A stretch of DNA of 64,000 bases from Bacteroides mediterraneensis (GCF_025993685.1 NZ_DAJPEN010000001.1:1612001-1676000); one strand, 5' to 3'; positions 51,457 to 60,233 are shown, counted from the stretch's first letter. A program made the numbers and translations. Notes: generated by a model not told the origin, from the letters alone.

Positions 51457-53850
51457 ATGTGTAAATGGAGAGATTCTCTATCCCTGAAAATTCTGTCGGG
51501 CTATCTCATCCTGGGACTGCTCGTACTGGGCATCATCACGGCCGTATGGTATGAAAAGCAGGTATTTGAGCAGGCGGAGGCTGAGGAACGCAGCCTGCTC
51601 ATGCAGCGTACCACCGCCAGCGAAGCATACCGGGGACTGATTACACTGTTTCTGGACAATGACCGCGCAATGCTGTGGGACGACTCGGACATGGATACAT
51701 ACGACCGGCGGGAATCGCACACAATGAGGGTGATAGACCGGCTGAAAGGCTACTACGGAGAGCCGGCACAGACGGCAAGGATAGACACGGTAGTAAGGCT
51801 GCTGCACGAGAAACGCAGGCTGATCGAGCGGATGGTGGATATGCCGACCACGGCGTACCGCATGGACAGCCTGCTGGAACGCCACCTGCCCGGACTGGAG
51901 CAGACGGCATCGGTACGGACAACGACAGTGACGGAACGCACCGAACCGGAAGAGGAAAAGAAACGGGGCGGGCTGTTCGGCCTGTTCCGCAAGAAAAAGA
52001 AAGAAGAACCGGCACGCACGACCACACGGGTGAGCACGACACCCAACACCCGGCACATTGCGGAGATGCGGCGGTTTGAGGAAGAGATGCGTACGGCATT
52101 GGCAGAACAGGAACAGGCATTCTCCCATCTGTCGGACTCACTGAAAATACGCAACAGCATACTGAACCGGAACCTTTCGAGGCTGATATGGGAAATCGGA
52201 CAGGACGAGACGGAACGCATGGAAGAAAGGCACATGCGGGTGGCGGAACTGAGAGAAACGGCATTCGTACTGATATGCGGCATATCGGCGGCAGGTATCC
52301 TGTGTGCGGTGCTGCTGTATGCAGTAGTCCGGAGGGACATCCGCCGCCGAACCAGAGACAGGAAACAGCGCGAGGAACTGATAGAGACCCTGCGCCGGTC
52401 GGTCCGGGAGAATGAAGAGCTGATAAAAAGCAGACAGAACATCATGCAGACGGTGACGCACGACCTGCGCTCACCGCTGACCGCCATACGCGGCAATGCA
52501 GAACTGATACTGAAGGACGGGAACCGGGAGACAACGGCACTGCACGCGGAGCATATACGGCAGTCGGCAGAGCGTATGGGGTCACTGATGGAGAACCTGC
52601 TGGACTACTACCGCATAGACAACGGAAAGGAGACCGTCAGGGTGAAGCCGTTCAGACTGGCGGGAGTGGCGGAAACGCTGGAAACAGAGTTTGCCGCACG
52701 GATGGAAGAGAAACGGCTGGAGTTCAAAGTGAACAACGCCGCTGACGAGGTGGTCATGGGCGACAGAAACCTGATACTGCGTATCGGCAGCAACCTGCTG
52801 TCGAATGCACTGAAGTTTACGGAACGCGGGGGCGTGACACTGACCGCCCTGTATGCCGGAGGGAAATTCACGCTTGCGGTGGAAGATACCGGAGGAGGAA
52901 TAGACAAGGACAAACGGGAACAGATATTCAAGCCGTTCGAGCGGCTGAGCAATGCCGCCACGCAGGACGGATTCGGGCTGGGACTGTCGATAGTGAAAAG
53001 CCTTGCGGAACTGATGGAGGGCAGCATATCGGTGGAGAACATACGGAACACGGGCAGCCGCTTCAGCGTGGTGCTGCCACTGCCACAAGCGGAGAAAGCC
53101 GGAGAAACAGTCCGCAAGGCAGCAGCGAGGCGGACAAGACTGGGCGGATGTTCGGTATTGTCGCTGGACAACGATAGTATCATACTGGGGATGATACACG
53201 ACATATTCGTGCAGAACGGGGTGCACTGCGACACCTGCACGAGCACGGGGGAAATGGCGGAGAAGCTGCGCGAGGGACACTATGACCTGCTGACCACGGA
53301 CCTGAAAATGCAGGACGCAAGCGGCTACGAGGTGCTGGAACTGCTCCGCACGTCGGACATAGGCAACTCACGCACCATCCCCGTGATGGTGGTGACCGGC
53401 TCGAAAAGCATCACGAAAGAGGAGCTGGCAGGTGCGGGCTTCAGCTCGGTGCTGTACAAGCCGTTCTCCATCGACGAACTGCTGGCAGCTGCGGAAGAAT
53501 GCATCGGTGAGGACAGCACCCCACGCATAGACCTCGGCCCGCTGTTCGCATACGGCGACAAGCGGCAGAGGCTGGAATGTCTGGTCAGGGAGACGGAGAA
53601 GGAAATGGCCGCCATACGGGAGGAAGCGGAAAGGTGTGACAGGGACAGGCTGGACTACTGGATACACCATATCCGCAGCTCGTGGATGCTGATACATGCC
53701 GAAGGGCCGCTGCAGGAGCTGTATGACGTGCTCCACGGAAACGGGACGGCAGAAGAAATCAGGGAGTATGCCGGAAAGGTAACCGGTCAGGGCGAAACGA
53801 TTATCCGGCTCGCCCGAAAGGAAATGGAGAGAACGGTATGGGAAGAATAA
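51457..53850 (+). CDS. rteA: RteA, hybrid sensor histidine kinase
   Basis: A 797-residue membrane kinase: N-terminal membrane segment (about 8-28), periplasmic region with a basic Lys/Glu-rich stretch (about 165-195), second membrane segment (about 268-290), HisKA with phospho-acceptor His335 in TVTHDLRSPLTAIRG, HATPase (VEDTGGGIDKDKREQIFKPF, GFGLGLSIVKSLAELM), a receiver domain with Asp615 (LLTTDLKMQDASGYE) and a C-terminal HPt-like helix with His737/738 (DYWIHHIRSSWML). It senses the signal that starts excision and transfer and passes phosphate to RteB. The 220 bp upstream are A+T-rich and hold no recognisable tetQ leader. Overlaps rteB by 13 bp. Confidence 0.92.
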   Translation: MCKWRDSLSLKILSGYLILGLLVLGIITAVWYEKQVFEQAEAEERSLLMQRTTASEAYRGLITLFLDNDRAMLWDDSDMDTYDRRESHTMRVIDRLKGYYGEPAQTARIDTVVRLLHEKRRLIERMVDMPTTAYRMDSLLERHLPGLEQTASVRTTTVTERTEPEEEKKRGGLFGLFRKKKKEEPARTTTRVSTTPNTRHIAEMRRFEEEMRTALAEQEQAFSHLSDSLKIRNSILNRNLSRLIWEIGQDETERMEERHMRVAELRETAFVLICGISAAGILCAVLLYAVVRRDIRRRTRDRKQREELIETLRRSVRENEELIKSRQNIMQTVTHDLRSPLTAIRGNAELILKDGNRETTALHAEHIRQSAERMGSLMENLLDYYRIDNGKETVRVKPFRLAGVAETLETEFAARMEEKRLEFKVNNAADEVVMGDRNLILRIGSNLLSNALKFTERGGVTLTALYAGGKFTLAVEDTGGGIDKDKREQIFKPFERLSNAATQDGFGLGLSIVKSLAELMEGSISVENIRNTGSRFSVVLPLPQAEKAGETVRKAAARRTRLGGCSVLSLDNDSIILGMIHDIFVQNGVHCDTCTSTGEMAEKLREGHYDLLTTDLKMQDASGYEVLELLRTSDIGNSRTIPVMVVTGSKSITKEELAGAGFSSVLYKPFSIDELLAAAEECIGEDSTPRIDLGPLFAYGDKRQRLECLVRETEKEMAAIREEAERCDRDRLDYWIHHIRSSWMLIHAEGPLQELYDVLHGNGTAEEIREYAGKVTGQGETIIRLARKEMERTVWEE

Positions 53851-55148
53851 TAGTGATAGAAGACAACCCGGTATTCCGCGACCATGTCTGCGGAATGCTG
53901 GAGAAGGCAGGCTACAAGACCCGCACGGCATACGACTGTGCCGGGGCACGAAGGCTGCTGGAGGAACTGGACGATGGGGACATCATCGTGTCGGACCTGC
54001 GTCTGCCCGACGGGGAATGTACGGAAGTGCTGGAGCGGATGCGGGAAGCGGGTATCAGAACCCCGTTTGTCATCATGACCGACTATGCGCAGGTCGCATC
54101 GGCTGTCAGCTCCATGAGGCTGGGAGCCGAGGACTATATCCCCAAGACCCTGCTGCAGGAAAAGCTGCTTCCAAGGATAAGTGAGCTGGTACGCAAATCG
54201 GAAAGAAGGCATACCATGCCCATACTGGAGCGCAGAAGTGCCGCATTCCGGACCATCGACCGGCGTATCTCACTGGTAGCCCCGACGGACATAGGGGTGC
54301 TGATACTTGGAGAGAACGGTACGGGCAAGGAACACGTAGCAGAAAAGATACATGCGCAGAGTACCCGGCAGAAAGGTCCGTTTGTCGCGATAGACTGCGG
54401 TATGCTGACACGGGAGCTGGCGGCATCCGAGCTGTTCGGATACGAGAAAGGCGCATTTACAGGAGCCATAACCGGAAAGAAGGGCTGCATGGCGGAAGCT
54501 GACGGCGGCACGCTGTTTCTGGACGAGGTGGGCAACCTGCCCGCTGAGGTACAGCAGAAACTGCTGCGTGCGCTGCAGACCAAATGCTACCGTCCGACGG
54601 GCTGCACCCGCGAGCGGAAAGCGGATGTGCGCATCGTGGCGGCGACCAACGAGAATCTGGAGAAGGCAGTGGAAGAAGGACGTTTCCGGCGGGACCTGTA
54701 TCACCGCCTGAAGGAGTTTGTCATCAAGATACCGCCGTTGCGGGAATGCCGGGAGGACATACTGCCCCTTGCGGAGTTTTTCCGGGAGCTTGCCAACGAG
54801 GAACTGGGACGGCATACGGAAGGATTCGACAAGGAGGCGGAAAAGGAACTCATGAGGCGGATGTGGGCAGGAAATGTGAGGGAACTGAAACAGACGGTGC
54901 GTTCCGCCGTCCTGCTGACGGAAGGAAGGCTGATAGGAGCCGACAGGCTGGAAGCGGAAAGTTCGGCACAGGCAGGCAGCTCCCTGCTGCTGAAAGACGG
55001 GAATGAGGAAAGGGAACGCATCGTGCGGGCACTGGCACAGGCGGACGGGAACCGTGAAGTGACTGCCGGACTGCTGGGTATCAGCCGCACGACCCTGTAC
55101 AACAAGATGAAAGAATACGGTATCATGCAGAAAAAGAGTGAAAAATGA
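53838..55148 (+). CDS. rteB: RteB, sigma-54-type response regulator
   Basis: A 436-residue regulator: receiver domain with Asp53 (IIVSDLRLPDGE), AAA+ domain with Walker A GENGTGKEH (158-166), the sigma-54 contact loop EKGAFTGAITGKKG, Walker B GGTLFLDEVGNLP, and a Fis-type HTH at the end (VTAGLLGISRTTLYNKMKEY). RteB activates rteC in CTnDOT-type elements. Here three GTTC-N7-GAAC sites upstream of rteC are likely binding sites. It overlaps rteA by 13 bp, so kinase and regulator are co-translated. Confidence 0.93.
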   Translation: MGRIIVIEDNPVFRDHVCGMLEKAGYKTRTAYDCAGARRLLEELDDGDIIVSDLRLPDGECTEVLERMREAGIRTPFVIMTDYAQVASAVSSMRLGAEDYIPKTLLQEKLLPRISELVRKSERRHTMPILERRSAAFRTIDRRISLVAPTDIGVLILGENGTGKEHVAEKIHAQSTRQKGPFVAIDCGMLTRELAASELFGYEKGAFTGAITGKKGCMAEADGGTLFLDEVGNLPAEVQQKLLRALQTKCYRPTGCTRERKADVRIVAATNENLEKAVEEGRFRRDLYHRLKEFVIKIPPLRECREDILPLAEFFRELANEELGRHTEGFDKEAEKELMRRMWAGNVRELKQTVRSAVLLTEGRLIGADRLEAESSAQAGSSLLLKDGNEERERIVRALAQADGNREVTAGLLGISRTTLYNKMKEYGIMQKKSEK

Positions 55149-55170
55149 GAATTATCTCAATGAAAAATCC

Positions 55171-55412
55171 TATATTTGCATAAACATAGGAGAAAAACGA
55201 TACGGAGAAACATGGTTTCCCGTACCGACTAAGATATAGTATAGAATAAGACCGCAAGGCGTTTCGAGCGAAAATCTGGAAAATTTGAAACTACGGAAGC
55301 GATTGTGTGATGCTTATGCTATGCCTTGGCATAGCGTGCATTCGCATACGTTCCGTAGAGGCATTCCAGAGCCGTCGCTTGAAGGTAGTGTGATTTGCAC
55401 GCTACTTTTTTT
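55171..55412 (+). ncRNA. Structured leader RNA / candidate attenuator or small RNA
   Basis: Starts with a -7 box TATATTTG (55171-55178). The RNA contains nested perfect stems: TCTGGAA/TTCCAGA (55275-55281, 55364-55370), CTACGGAA/TTCCGTAG (55291-55298, 55351-55358) and GCTATGCC/GGCATAGC (55318-55325, 55328-55335), then an intrinsic terminator (55385-55412). The alternative pair AAGCGA (55296-55301) with TCGCTT (55375-55380) could compete. It ends 26 bases before the RibD-like gene, so it is either a regulatory leader (riboswitch or attenuator) of that gene or a free small RNA. No known riboswitch class recognised. Confidence 0.6.
55385..55412 (+). terminator. Intrinsic terminator of the structured leader
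   Basis: GTAGTGTG (55385-55392), loop ATTTG, CACGCTAC (55398-55405), then seven T (55406-55412). Classic hairpin plus U-tract. Confidence 0.82.
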
Positions 55413-55437
55413 ATATACGGTTTCCGGTCGCAACAGA

Positions 55438-55890
55438 ATGACCGCTATGGCAAAAGTCCGATTACTCGCCGTCTTAACAATGGACGGCTGTCCGGCAGAA
55501 ACAACCGGTCTGTCCGGGCGATGGCTTGGTTCCGACCAGTACGGGATAGGTACGCTGAAAGAGGCTGCTACCTGCGTCCTGACAGAAGATACGTCGCTTA
55601 CACTCCTCTCCAGCCGGATGGAAAACACCGGCGATTCCCTGAACTATCTGATAGAAGCAACCGAAAAGACGGCAGGTATCATCAACGGCATGATACGGAT
55701 GCGGCTTGTGGATGAAATTATCCTCTACATGGTTCCCGTCATTGCGGGAAACGGCAGCAGGCTGTTCCAGTCGTCGCTGCCCGAAAGCGAATGGACATGC
55801 ACGGGAAGCAGACAATGGAAGGATGGTATGGTAAGGATAGTCTACGGACGGAAAACACCCCGCCAACGGGTGGTGACGTTCGGAAAATGA
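55438..55890 (+). CDS. RibD C-terminal / dihydrofolate reductase-like protein (short form)
   Basis: A 150-residue protein: KVRLLAVLTMDGCPAETTGL (start of the reductase fold), WLGSDQYGIGTLKEAATCVL, GIINGMIRMRLVDEIILYMV and PVIAGNGSRLFQ (the conserved P-h-h-h-G-x-G-x-x-L-F motif). It matches the RibD_C family, but about 25-40 residues shorter than usual, the central strands being missing. ATG 55438 (or 55447) follows a structured leader with terminator. It lies between rteB and rteC. Reductase activity is uncertain given the short form. Confidence 0.8.
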   Translation: MTAMAKVRLLAVLTMDGCPAETTGLSGRWLGSDQYGIGTLKEAATCVLTEDTSLTLLSSRMENTGDSLNYLIEATEKTAGIINGMIRMRLVDEIILYMVPVIAGNGSRLFQSSLPESEWTCTGSRQWKDGMVRIVYGRKTPRQRVVTFGK

Positions 55891-55935
55891 ACGCCCGGGA
55901 CGTTCAAAAAGTGAACGTACGTTCAGATTCTGAAC
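55878..55935. promoter_or_regulatory. Triple GTTC-N7-GAAC array upstream of rteC
   Basis: Three perfect sites: 55878-55892 (GTTCGGAAAATGAAC), 55902-55916 (GTTCAAAAAGTGAAC) and 55921-55935 (GTTCAGATTCTGAAC). The first overlaps the end of the RibD-like gene. They lie 175-232 bases before the rteC start, the distance of a sigma-54-type enhancer, and RteB is the expected binder. A palindrome TGTGCGCACA follows at 56063-56072, and GG-N10-GT at 56037-56050 is a weak -24/-12-like match. Confidence 0.72.
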
Positions 55936-56109
55936 AAAAAGTGAGGCGTCGGGGAAAGCTCCAAAAAATATTTTCAGCAAATATTTCGCTGAATATCAGT
56001 GCGATATATTCATGCGAAAAGAAAAACACTCCCGCAGGACCGCTATTTGTCCCATAGTTTTATGTGCGCACACTTCAAACCAAGTGTAATAACATAAAAC
56101 TGAAAGAAA

Positions 56110-56727
56110 ATGGAACACCTCATATTGACAGAAACAAGTTTTTTCAGACTGATAGGCGGCAGTGCCTGCAATGATGAAATACAGGAGTCCTACAACGGAT
56201 TCATATCGGAAGTGGTATCACTCTGCAGTAACATGTCGAACCCGGAAAACACATTCTTTGCCCTGAGCTTTGCAGAAACAGAACTTCAGTTCCATGATAC
56301 GCTGCAGACTGAAAATACTGGGAACAACAGGAGCATCTATGTACGCAAGGCATTATCCTTTGTACGCAAGATGCTGGAATATATCGGTCAGATCCGCAGC
56401 GGACAGGTGCATACGCCACAGGCGGAACACAGAAAAGAGAAAAAGAACAGCCAGCCCCTACAATGGACAGGCAATGCCATAGACCTTGTTGAAATCATAT
56501 ACGGCATCCATGAAATGGGATGCATCAACAATGGGGAAATCCCGCTGAAACAACTTGCTCCCATACTCTATTCTTTCTTCGGAGTTGAAACGAAGGACTG
56601 CTACAGATTCTATACCGACATCAAACGGAGAAAGACCATCAGCCACACGCATTTTCTGGAGCAGATGCAGGAACGCCTCAATGAAAGGATAAGGCGGGAT
56701 GAGGAAGCGGACCTGAAAAGGAGATAA
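56110..56727 (+). CDS. rteC: RteC, regulator of excision
   Basis: A 205-residue protein of the RteC family: MEHLILTETSFFRLIGGSAC, YVRKALSFVRKMLEYIGQIR, LQWTGNAIDLVEIIYGIHEM and INNGEIPLKQLAPILYSFFG, ending with DIKRRKTISHTHFLEQMQER, a winged-helix-like DNA-binding part. In CTnDOT, RteC activates the xis operon. Here its likely target is the promoter upstream of 38267. The foreign A+T-rich NACHT module starts 127 bp after its stop, where the RteR small RNA is expected in CTnDOT. Confidence 0.92.
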   Translation: MEHLILTETSFFRLIGGSACNDEIQESYNGFISEVVSLCSNMSNPENTFFALSFAETELQFHDTLQTENTGNNRSIYVRKALSFVRKMLEYIGQIRSGQVHTPQAEHRKEKKNSQPLQWTGNAIDLVEIIYGIHEMGCINNGEIPLKQLAPILYSFFGVETKDCYRFYTDIKRRKTISHTHFLEQMQERLNERIRRDEEADLKRR

Positions 56728-56853
56728 CTTATACCAATATTTTTGAATATAATTTTTTTAGAAAATCATATGTAATATAATAAAATTGTGTACCTTTAAA
56801 CTTTCAGAATATGATTGGTAATCATTTGTGCTATATTTAATTAACATTGATAT

Positions 56854-58989
56854 ATGGATGTAGAAAAGTTAGATAGACTATTTCAAGAATATGGTTATGA
56901 TGTTAAAGAAACCAATACATCATATAGAGTATATCTTTTGAATCAAGGAATGTACCATGGTGCAGAAATCCAAATAATGAATGATGTTGATATAGAACCA
57001 GTACTTACTCGTTATTCAAAGTTAGGATACCATGCAAAAAGGCAGAACTTTAAAACCATTGAACAAGCCGAAGAATATTTATTTAAAGGTTTTTTTAATA
57101 CTCAAACTACGGCTAATGATATTATAAAAAGGTATGGTGAATTTACTTACAATCAAGTAAAGCACTATCACGATAATAAGATTAATTATCAATATATTAG
57201 TATGCCTTATTCTGTTTATAGTGAAAACGCAGAAGATTTCAAAAAAGAATCAATTGATATTATTTCTGCGGTTAAAGATATAATTAATAAGAAAGGGGCA
57301 CACCTTGTTGTTATTGAAGCGGCTGCCGGATTTGGTAAAACATGTACGGCATACGAAATTTATAAATCTTTCCAAGATTGTTGCGAAAAACAAAAACCTA
57401 TATTTACGGAATTATCAAGAAATAGAGATGCAAAGCAATTTAAATATATTCTTTGGTCTGAAATAGATAAAGAAAAAGATACAACTGCTAAACAAGAACT
57501 TGTTGTTTATAATATAAAAAAAGGAAGAATTCCCCTTATAATTGATGGATTTGATGAATTATTATCAAAAGATATAGACTACGGAAAAGCTGGACAATTA
57601 AATGAATTTGAACAAGTAGAGACAATGCTTTCTACTATTGGTGATTTATTAACAGATGAGGCTAAGATTATCTTGACATCAAGAAAAACAGCCATTTTTG
57701 CAGGAACAGAATTTATAGATTGGGTTGATTCATATAATGGTAATTTTGATGTAGTAAGATTCCAATTGGAAAAACCTAACATTAAACAATGGCTTTCAGA
57801 TGAGCGTTATGATGAGATAATAAGAAAGAATGTACCTTTAGAAAATATTTCTAATCCAGTTCTATTAACGTATCTACGTAATATTGATAATGAAGGATTT
57901 AGTGAATTATTAATTTATCCAGAAACGATTACAGAAAAATATTTTGAATTTCTTTTAAATAGGGAACGAGAGAGACAAAATATAATTATCCGAAAAGATG
58001 ATCAAATGCAAATTTTTGAGAATCTTGCAAAATCTTTTGCGGAATTTGATATTACTGGTGAAAGCAGAAGTTTTGTTAAAGAATTGATTATTGAATATAA
58101 TAAACAAAGTCTTTTATACTATAGAGAGTTGATGCCTGCAAAACAAACTTTGGAAGAACTTGCAGATACGCTTACAAATCATGCACTTTTAGATCGTATT
58201 GGCAATAAAGATTTTATTACCTTTATTAATGAATTTATTTTTGGATATTTACTTGGAAATTCTATACAAAAAGAACAAAATGATTTTTTAGATAAGCTTA
58301 TACCGTTTCCAGAATCCCTAGTTGATTTAGCTGTTAGATCTTATCAATATTCTTCTGGAGATAATAGATTAAAACTTTGGATGAAACTTGACAAGGTTAA
58401 GAACAGAATGTCTTCATATTTAAAAATTACTACTGATTGTTTTCTATTAAAAAAGATAGTTGGTACTTATAAATGTGAGGGGTTTAATTCTTTTGAATTT
58501 AAAAATATAAGTTTCCTTAGTGAGAATTGTAAATTTATTGATACTTCATTGGTGGATTCTACATTTGATAGTTGTACGTTTGATGTAAATGCATTGCAAA
58601 ATGTTGCATTTATTGGATGTAAATTTATAGATTGTAAAGTAAAAAAAGAAAATTCACTACAATATCAAAATATTCATTGTTATGGATGTGAAGATTTTAA
58701 TAAAGGATTTATTTCTTCTTTGGAAAACTCATTAACTCCTCCTATTTTGTCAGAACAAATAAATACTGATTTAAGAATTCAGATTTTAGGAAAATATTTT
58801 AAAGTTGATGGAAAGACTCCAAAGATGAAGTATATTTCTTCGATAAGAAAAGATTTCGAGAATCAAGATTTGGATTTAGTTTTTGCTGTTTTTGATGTAT
58901 TAAGAAAAGAAGAAATGATTTTAGTTAATGGGAATAATTCTTATATATCAAAATTAGGTATTAGTTACTATCATAAGAATAACATATAA
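56854..58989 (+). CDS. NACHT-type STAND NTPase with C-terminal pentapeptide-like repeats
   Basis: A 711-residue protein. N-terminal domain (about 1-130) unassigned; then a NACHT NTPase: Walker A AAAGFGKTC (156-164), Walker B PLIIDGFDELL (about 227-237, with the NACHT DGFDE), sensor IILTSRKTAIF (about 270-280), helical WHD-like region. Residues about 545-620 are pentapeptide-like repeats with Phe and Cys at regular intervals (FKNISFLSENCKFIDTSLVD, STFDSCTFDVNALQNVAFIG). The plan sensor-NTPase plus separate effector gene is typical of NLR-related bacterial immunity. Two bases separate it from the RelA/SpoT-like gene. A+T-rich, cargo position. Confidence 0.85.
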   Translation: MDVEKLDRLFQEYGYDVKETNTSYRVYLLNQGMYHGAEIQIMNDVDIEPVLTRYSKLGYHAKRQNFKTIEQAEEYLFKGFFNTQTTANDIIKRYGEFTYNQVKHYHDNKINYQYISMPYSVYSENAEDFKKESIDIISAVKDIINKKGAHLVVIEAAAGFGKTCTAYEIYKSFQDCCEKQKPIFTELSRNRDAKQFKYILWSEIDKEKDTTAKQELVVYNIKKGRIPLIIDGFDELLSKDIDYGKAGQLNEFEQVETMLSTIGDLLTDEAKIILTSRKTAIFAGTEFIDWVDSYNGNFDVVRFQLEKPNIKQWLSDERYDEIIRKNVPLENISNPVLLTYLRNIDNEGFSELLIYPETITEKYFEFLLNRERERQNIIIRKDDQMQIFENLAKSFAEFDITGESRSFVKELIIEYNKQSLLYYRELMPAKQTLEELADTLTNHALLDRIGNKDFITFINEFIFGYLLGNSIQKEQNDFLDKLIPFPESLVDLAVRSYQYSSGDNRLKLWMKLDKVKNRMSSYLKITTDCFLLKKIVGTYKCEGFNSFEFKNISFLSENCKFIDTSLVDSTFDSCTFDVNALQNVAFIGCKFIDCKVKKENSLQYQNIHCYGCEDFNKGFISSLENSLTPPILSEQINTDLRIQILGKYFKVDGKTPKMKYISSIRKDFENQDLDLVFAVFDVLRKEEMILVNGNNSYISKLGISYYHKNNI

Positions 58990-58991
58990 GT

Positions 58992-59882
58992 ATGAGTGCA
59001 GGCAATAAAGTTTTAAAAGAGATTGTAGCAGATTTAGAATCTGTATTAAATAAATGTGGAATTATGTACCATGTATTTTATCGCACAAAATCGGAAATGT
59101 CTATTGATAGTAAGTTGAAGAAGAAAAGTGCAGAATACAGGGAAAAAGGCAAAAAAATGCAAGATTTATTGGCTCTTCGTATCACTTTATATTTTACTGA
59201 TGATGTTGAGATTATTCACAATTATCTTAAAAACCAGCCAAATTTTGATAGTGAGTCTGTTGATGAATCTGAAGTTGATAAGTTTTGTCCCAAAAGGTTA
59301 AATTTAGTAATGCGTGTACAAGAAAAGCATTTACAGGATATGAAAGCTGCACGACAAGAAACTGATTATGAAGATCTAATTGATGATACATATGAAATTC
59401 AGATTAGAACGATTTTATCAGAAGGATGGCATGAAGTAGAGCATGATTTACGTTATAAATGTAAAGATGAATGGGATGATTTTAAAGAGGAATCTAGACT
59501 TTTAAATGGTATTTATGCGACTCTTGAGAATAGCGAATGGGCAATGCTTACTTTATTTGACAGGTTATCTTATTCGCAGTATAAAAATAAAGCATGGAAT
59601 AGCATGCTTCGTAATAAAATGAGAGTTCGTTTTGCAGATAAGGGATTGTCTGAAGAGTTATGTACGTATTTATCAGATCATAGTGAAACAGCAAAATTAC
59701 TATTTAGAGTAAATAGATCAGTTATATTGAAATCTGTTATGGAAAAAGGATTTTCATATCCACTTACTTACGATACGGTTCTTCATCTTATTAATCATAT
59801 TAAGGTTAAAGATAAAAAATTAGCAGAATATGAAGATAAAATTTTGAAACAAGATATGGATTTGTTATTTGGAAAATTGTAA
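58992..59882 (+). CDS. RelA/SpoT-like nucleotidyltransferase, candidate effector
   Basis: A 296-residue protein with a RelA/SpoT synthetase core: basic VFYRTKSEMSIDSKLKKKSA (ATP-binding region), DLLALRITLYF with Asp58 and Arg63 (the D-x-x-x-x-R motif), and YEIQIRTILSEGWHEVEHDL with Glu135 (the E-V-Q-I-R-T motif and following W/H-E-x-x-H). The stretch where the Tyr of the G-loop (Y-x-S-x-H) is expected reads CPKRLNLVMRVQEKH, so substrate choice may differ from (p)ppGpp. The C-terminal 110 residues are unassigned. It follows the NACHT gene by 2 bp: sensor and effector of one module is the likely arrangement. Confidence 0.83.
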   Translation: MSAGNKVLKEIVADLESVLNKCGIMYHVFYRTKSEMSIDSKLKKKSAEYREKGKKMQDLLALRITLYFTDDVEIIHNYLKNQPNFDSESVDESEVDKFCPKRLNLVMRVQEKHLQDMKAARQETDYEDLIDDTYEIQIRTILSEGWHEVEHDLRYKCKDEWDDFKEESRLLNGIYATLENSEWAMLTLFDRLSYSQYKNKAWNSMLRNKMRVRFADKGLSEELCTYLSDHSETAKLLFRVNRSVILKSVMEKGFSYPLTYDTVLHLINHIKVKDKKLAEYEDKILKQDMDLLFGKL

Positions 59883-60046
59883 TTTTTTATATAGATGTCC
59901 TATAAAACTTTTCAAACTGTCAATAACTTATTGATATATATATATTGAATTGAGCAGCAACTTTAACATAGAGGCTTGTCTATGATAACAATACTGATAA
60001 TCAGACTATTGAATATATTTATCGGATACTAACAATTTTTTTAAGA

Positions 60047-60233
60047 AATGAGAGTGACCCAAAAGTAAATTACATTTTCTGAAAACTACAAATTGTAAGT
60101 CCTATGTATAAAAGAGCCTTATCAAACATCTTTTTGGGTGGTATGATAAGGCTCTTAATAATAAAATTAGGACTATTAAGTTACTGTTTGTAAGTTCTCC
60201 TTTATGAATTTTGACTTTTGGGTCGGCCTCATT
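60047..60233. mobile_element. MITE-like palindromic element (187 bp)
   Basis: Inverted ends AATGAGAGTGACCCAAAAGT (60047-60066) and the reverse complement of AATGAGGCCGACCCAAAAGT (60214-60233), 17 of 20 identical. Inside are nested stems AGTCCTA/TAGGACT and GAGCCTTATCA/TGATAAGGCTC (60114-60124, 60144-60154). No coding capacity. The rest of the 59883-60296 gap shows nothing else recognisable. Confidence 0.65.

Noticed and set aside
55171..55437. FMN or THF riboswitch before the RibD-like gene
   Set aside because: The conserved core sequences of those classes are not present, so only an unnamed structured leader is reported.
56037..56050. Sigma-54 promoter of rteC
   Set aside because: GG-N10-GT deviates from the required GG-N10-GC; kept only as a weak remark within the enhancer entry.
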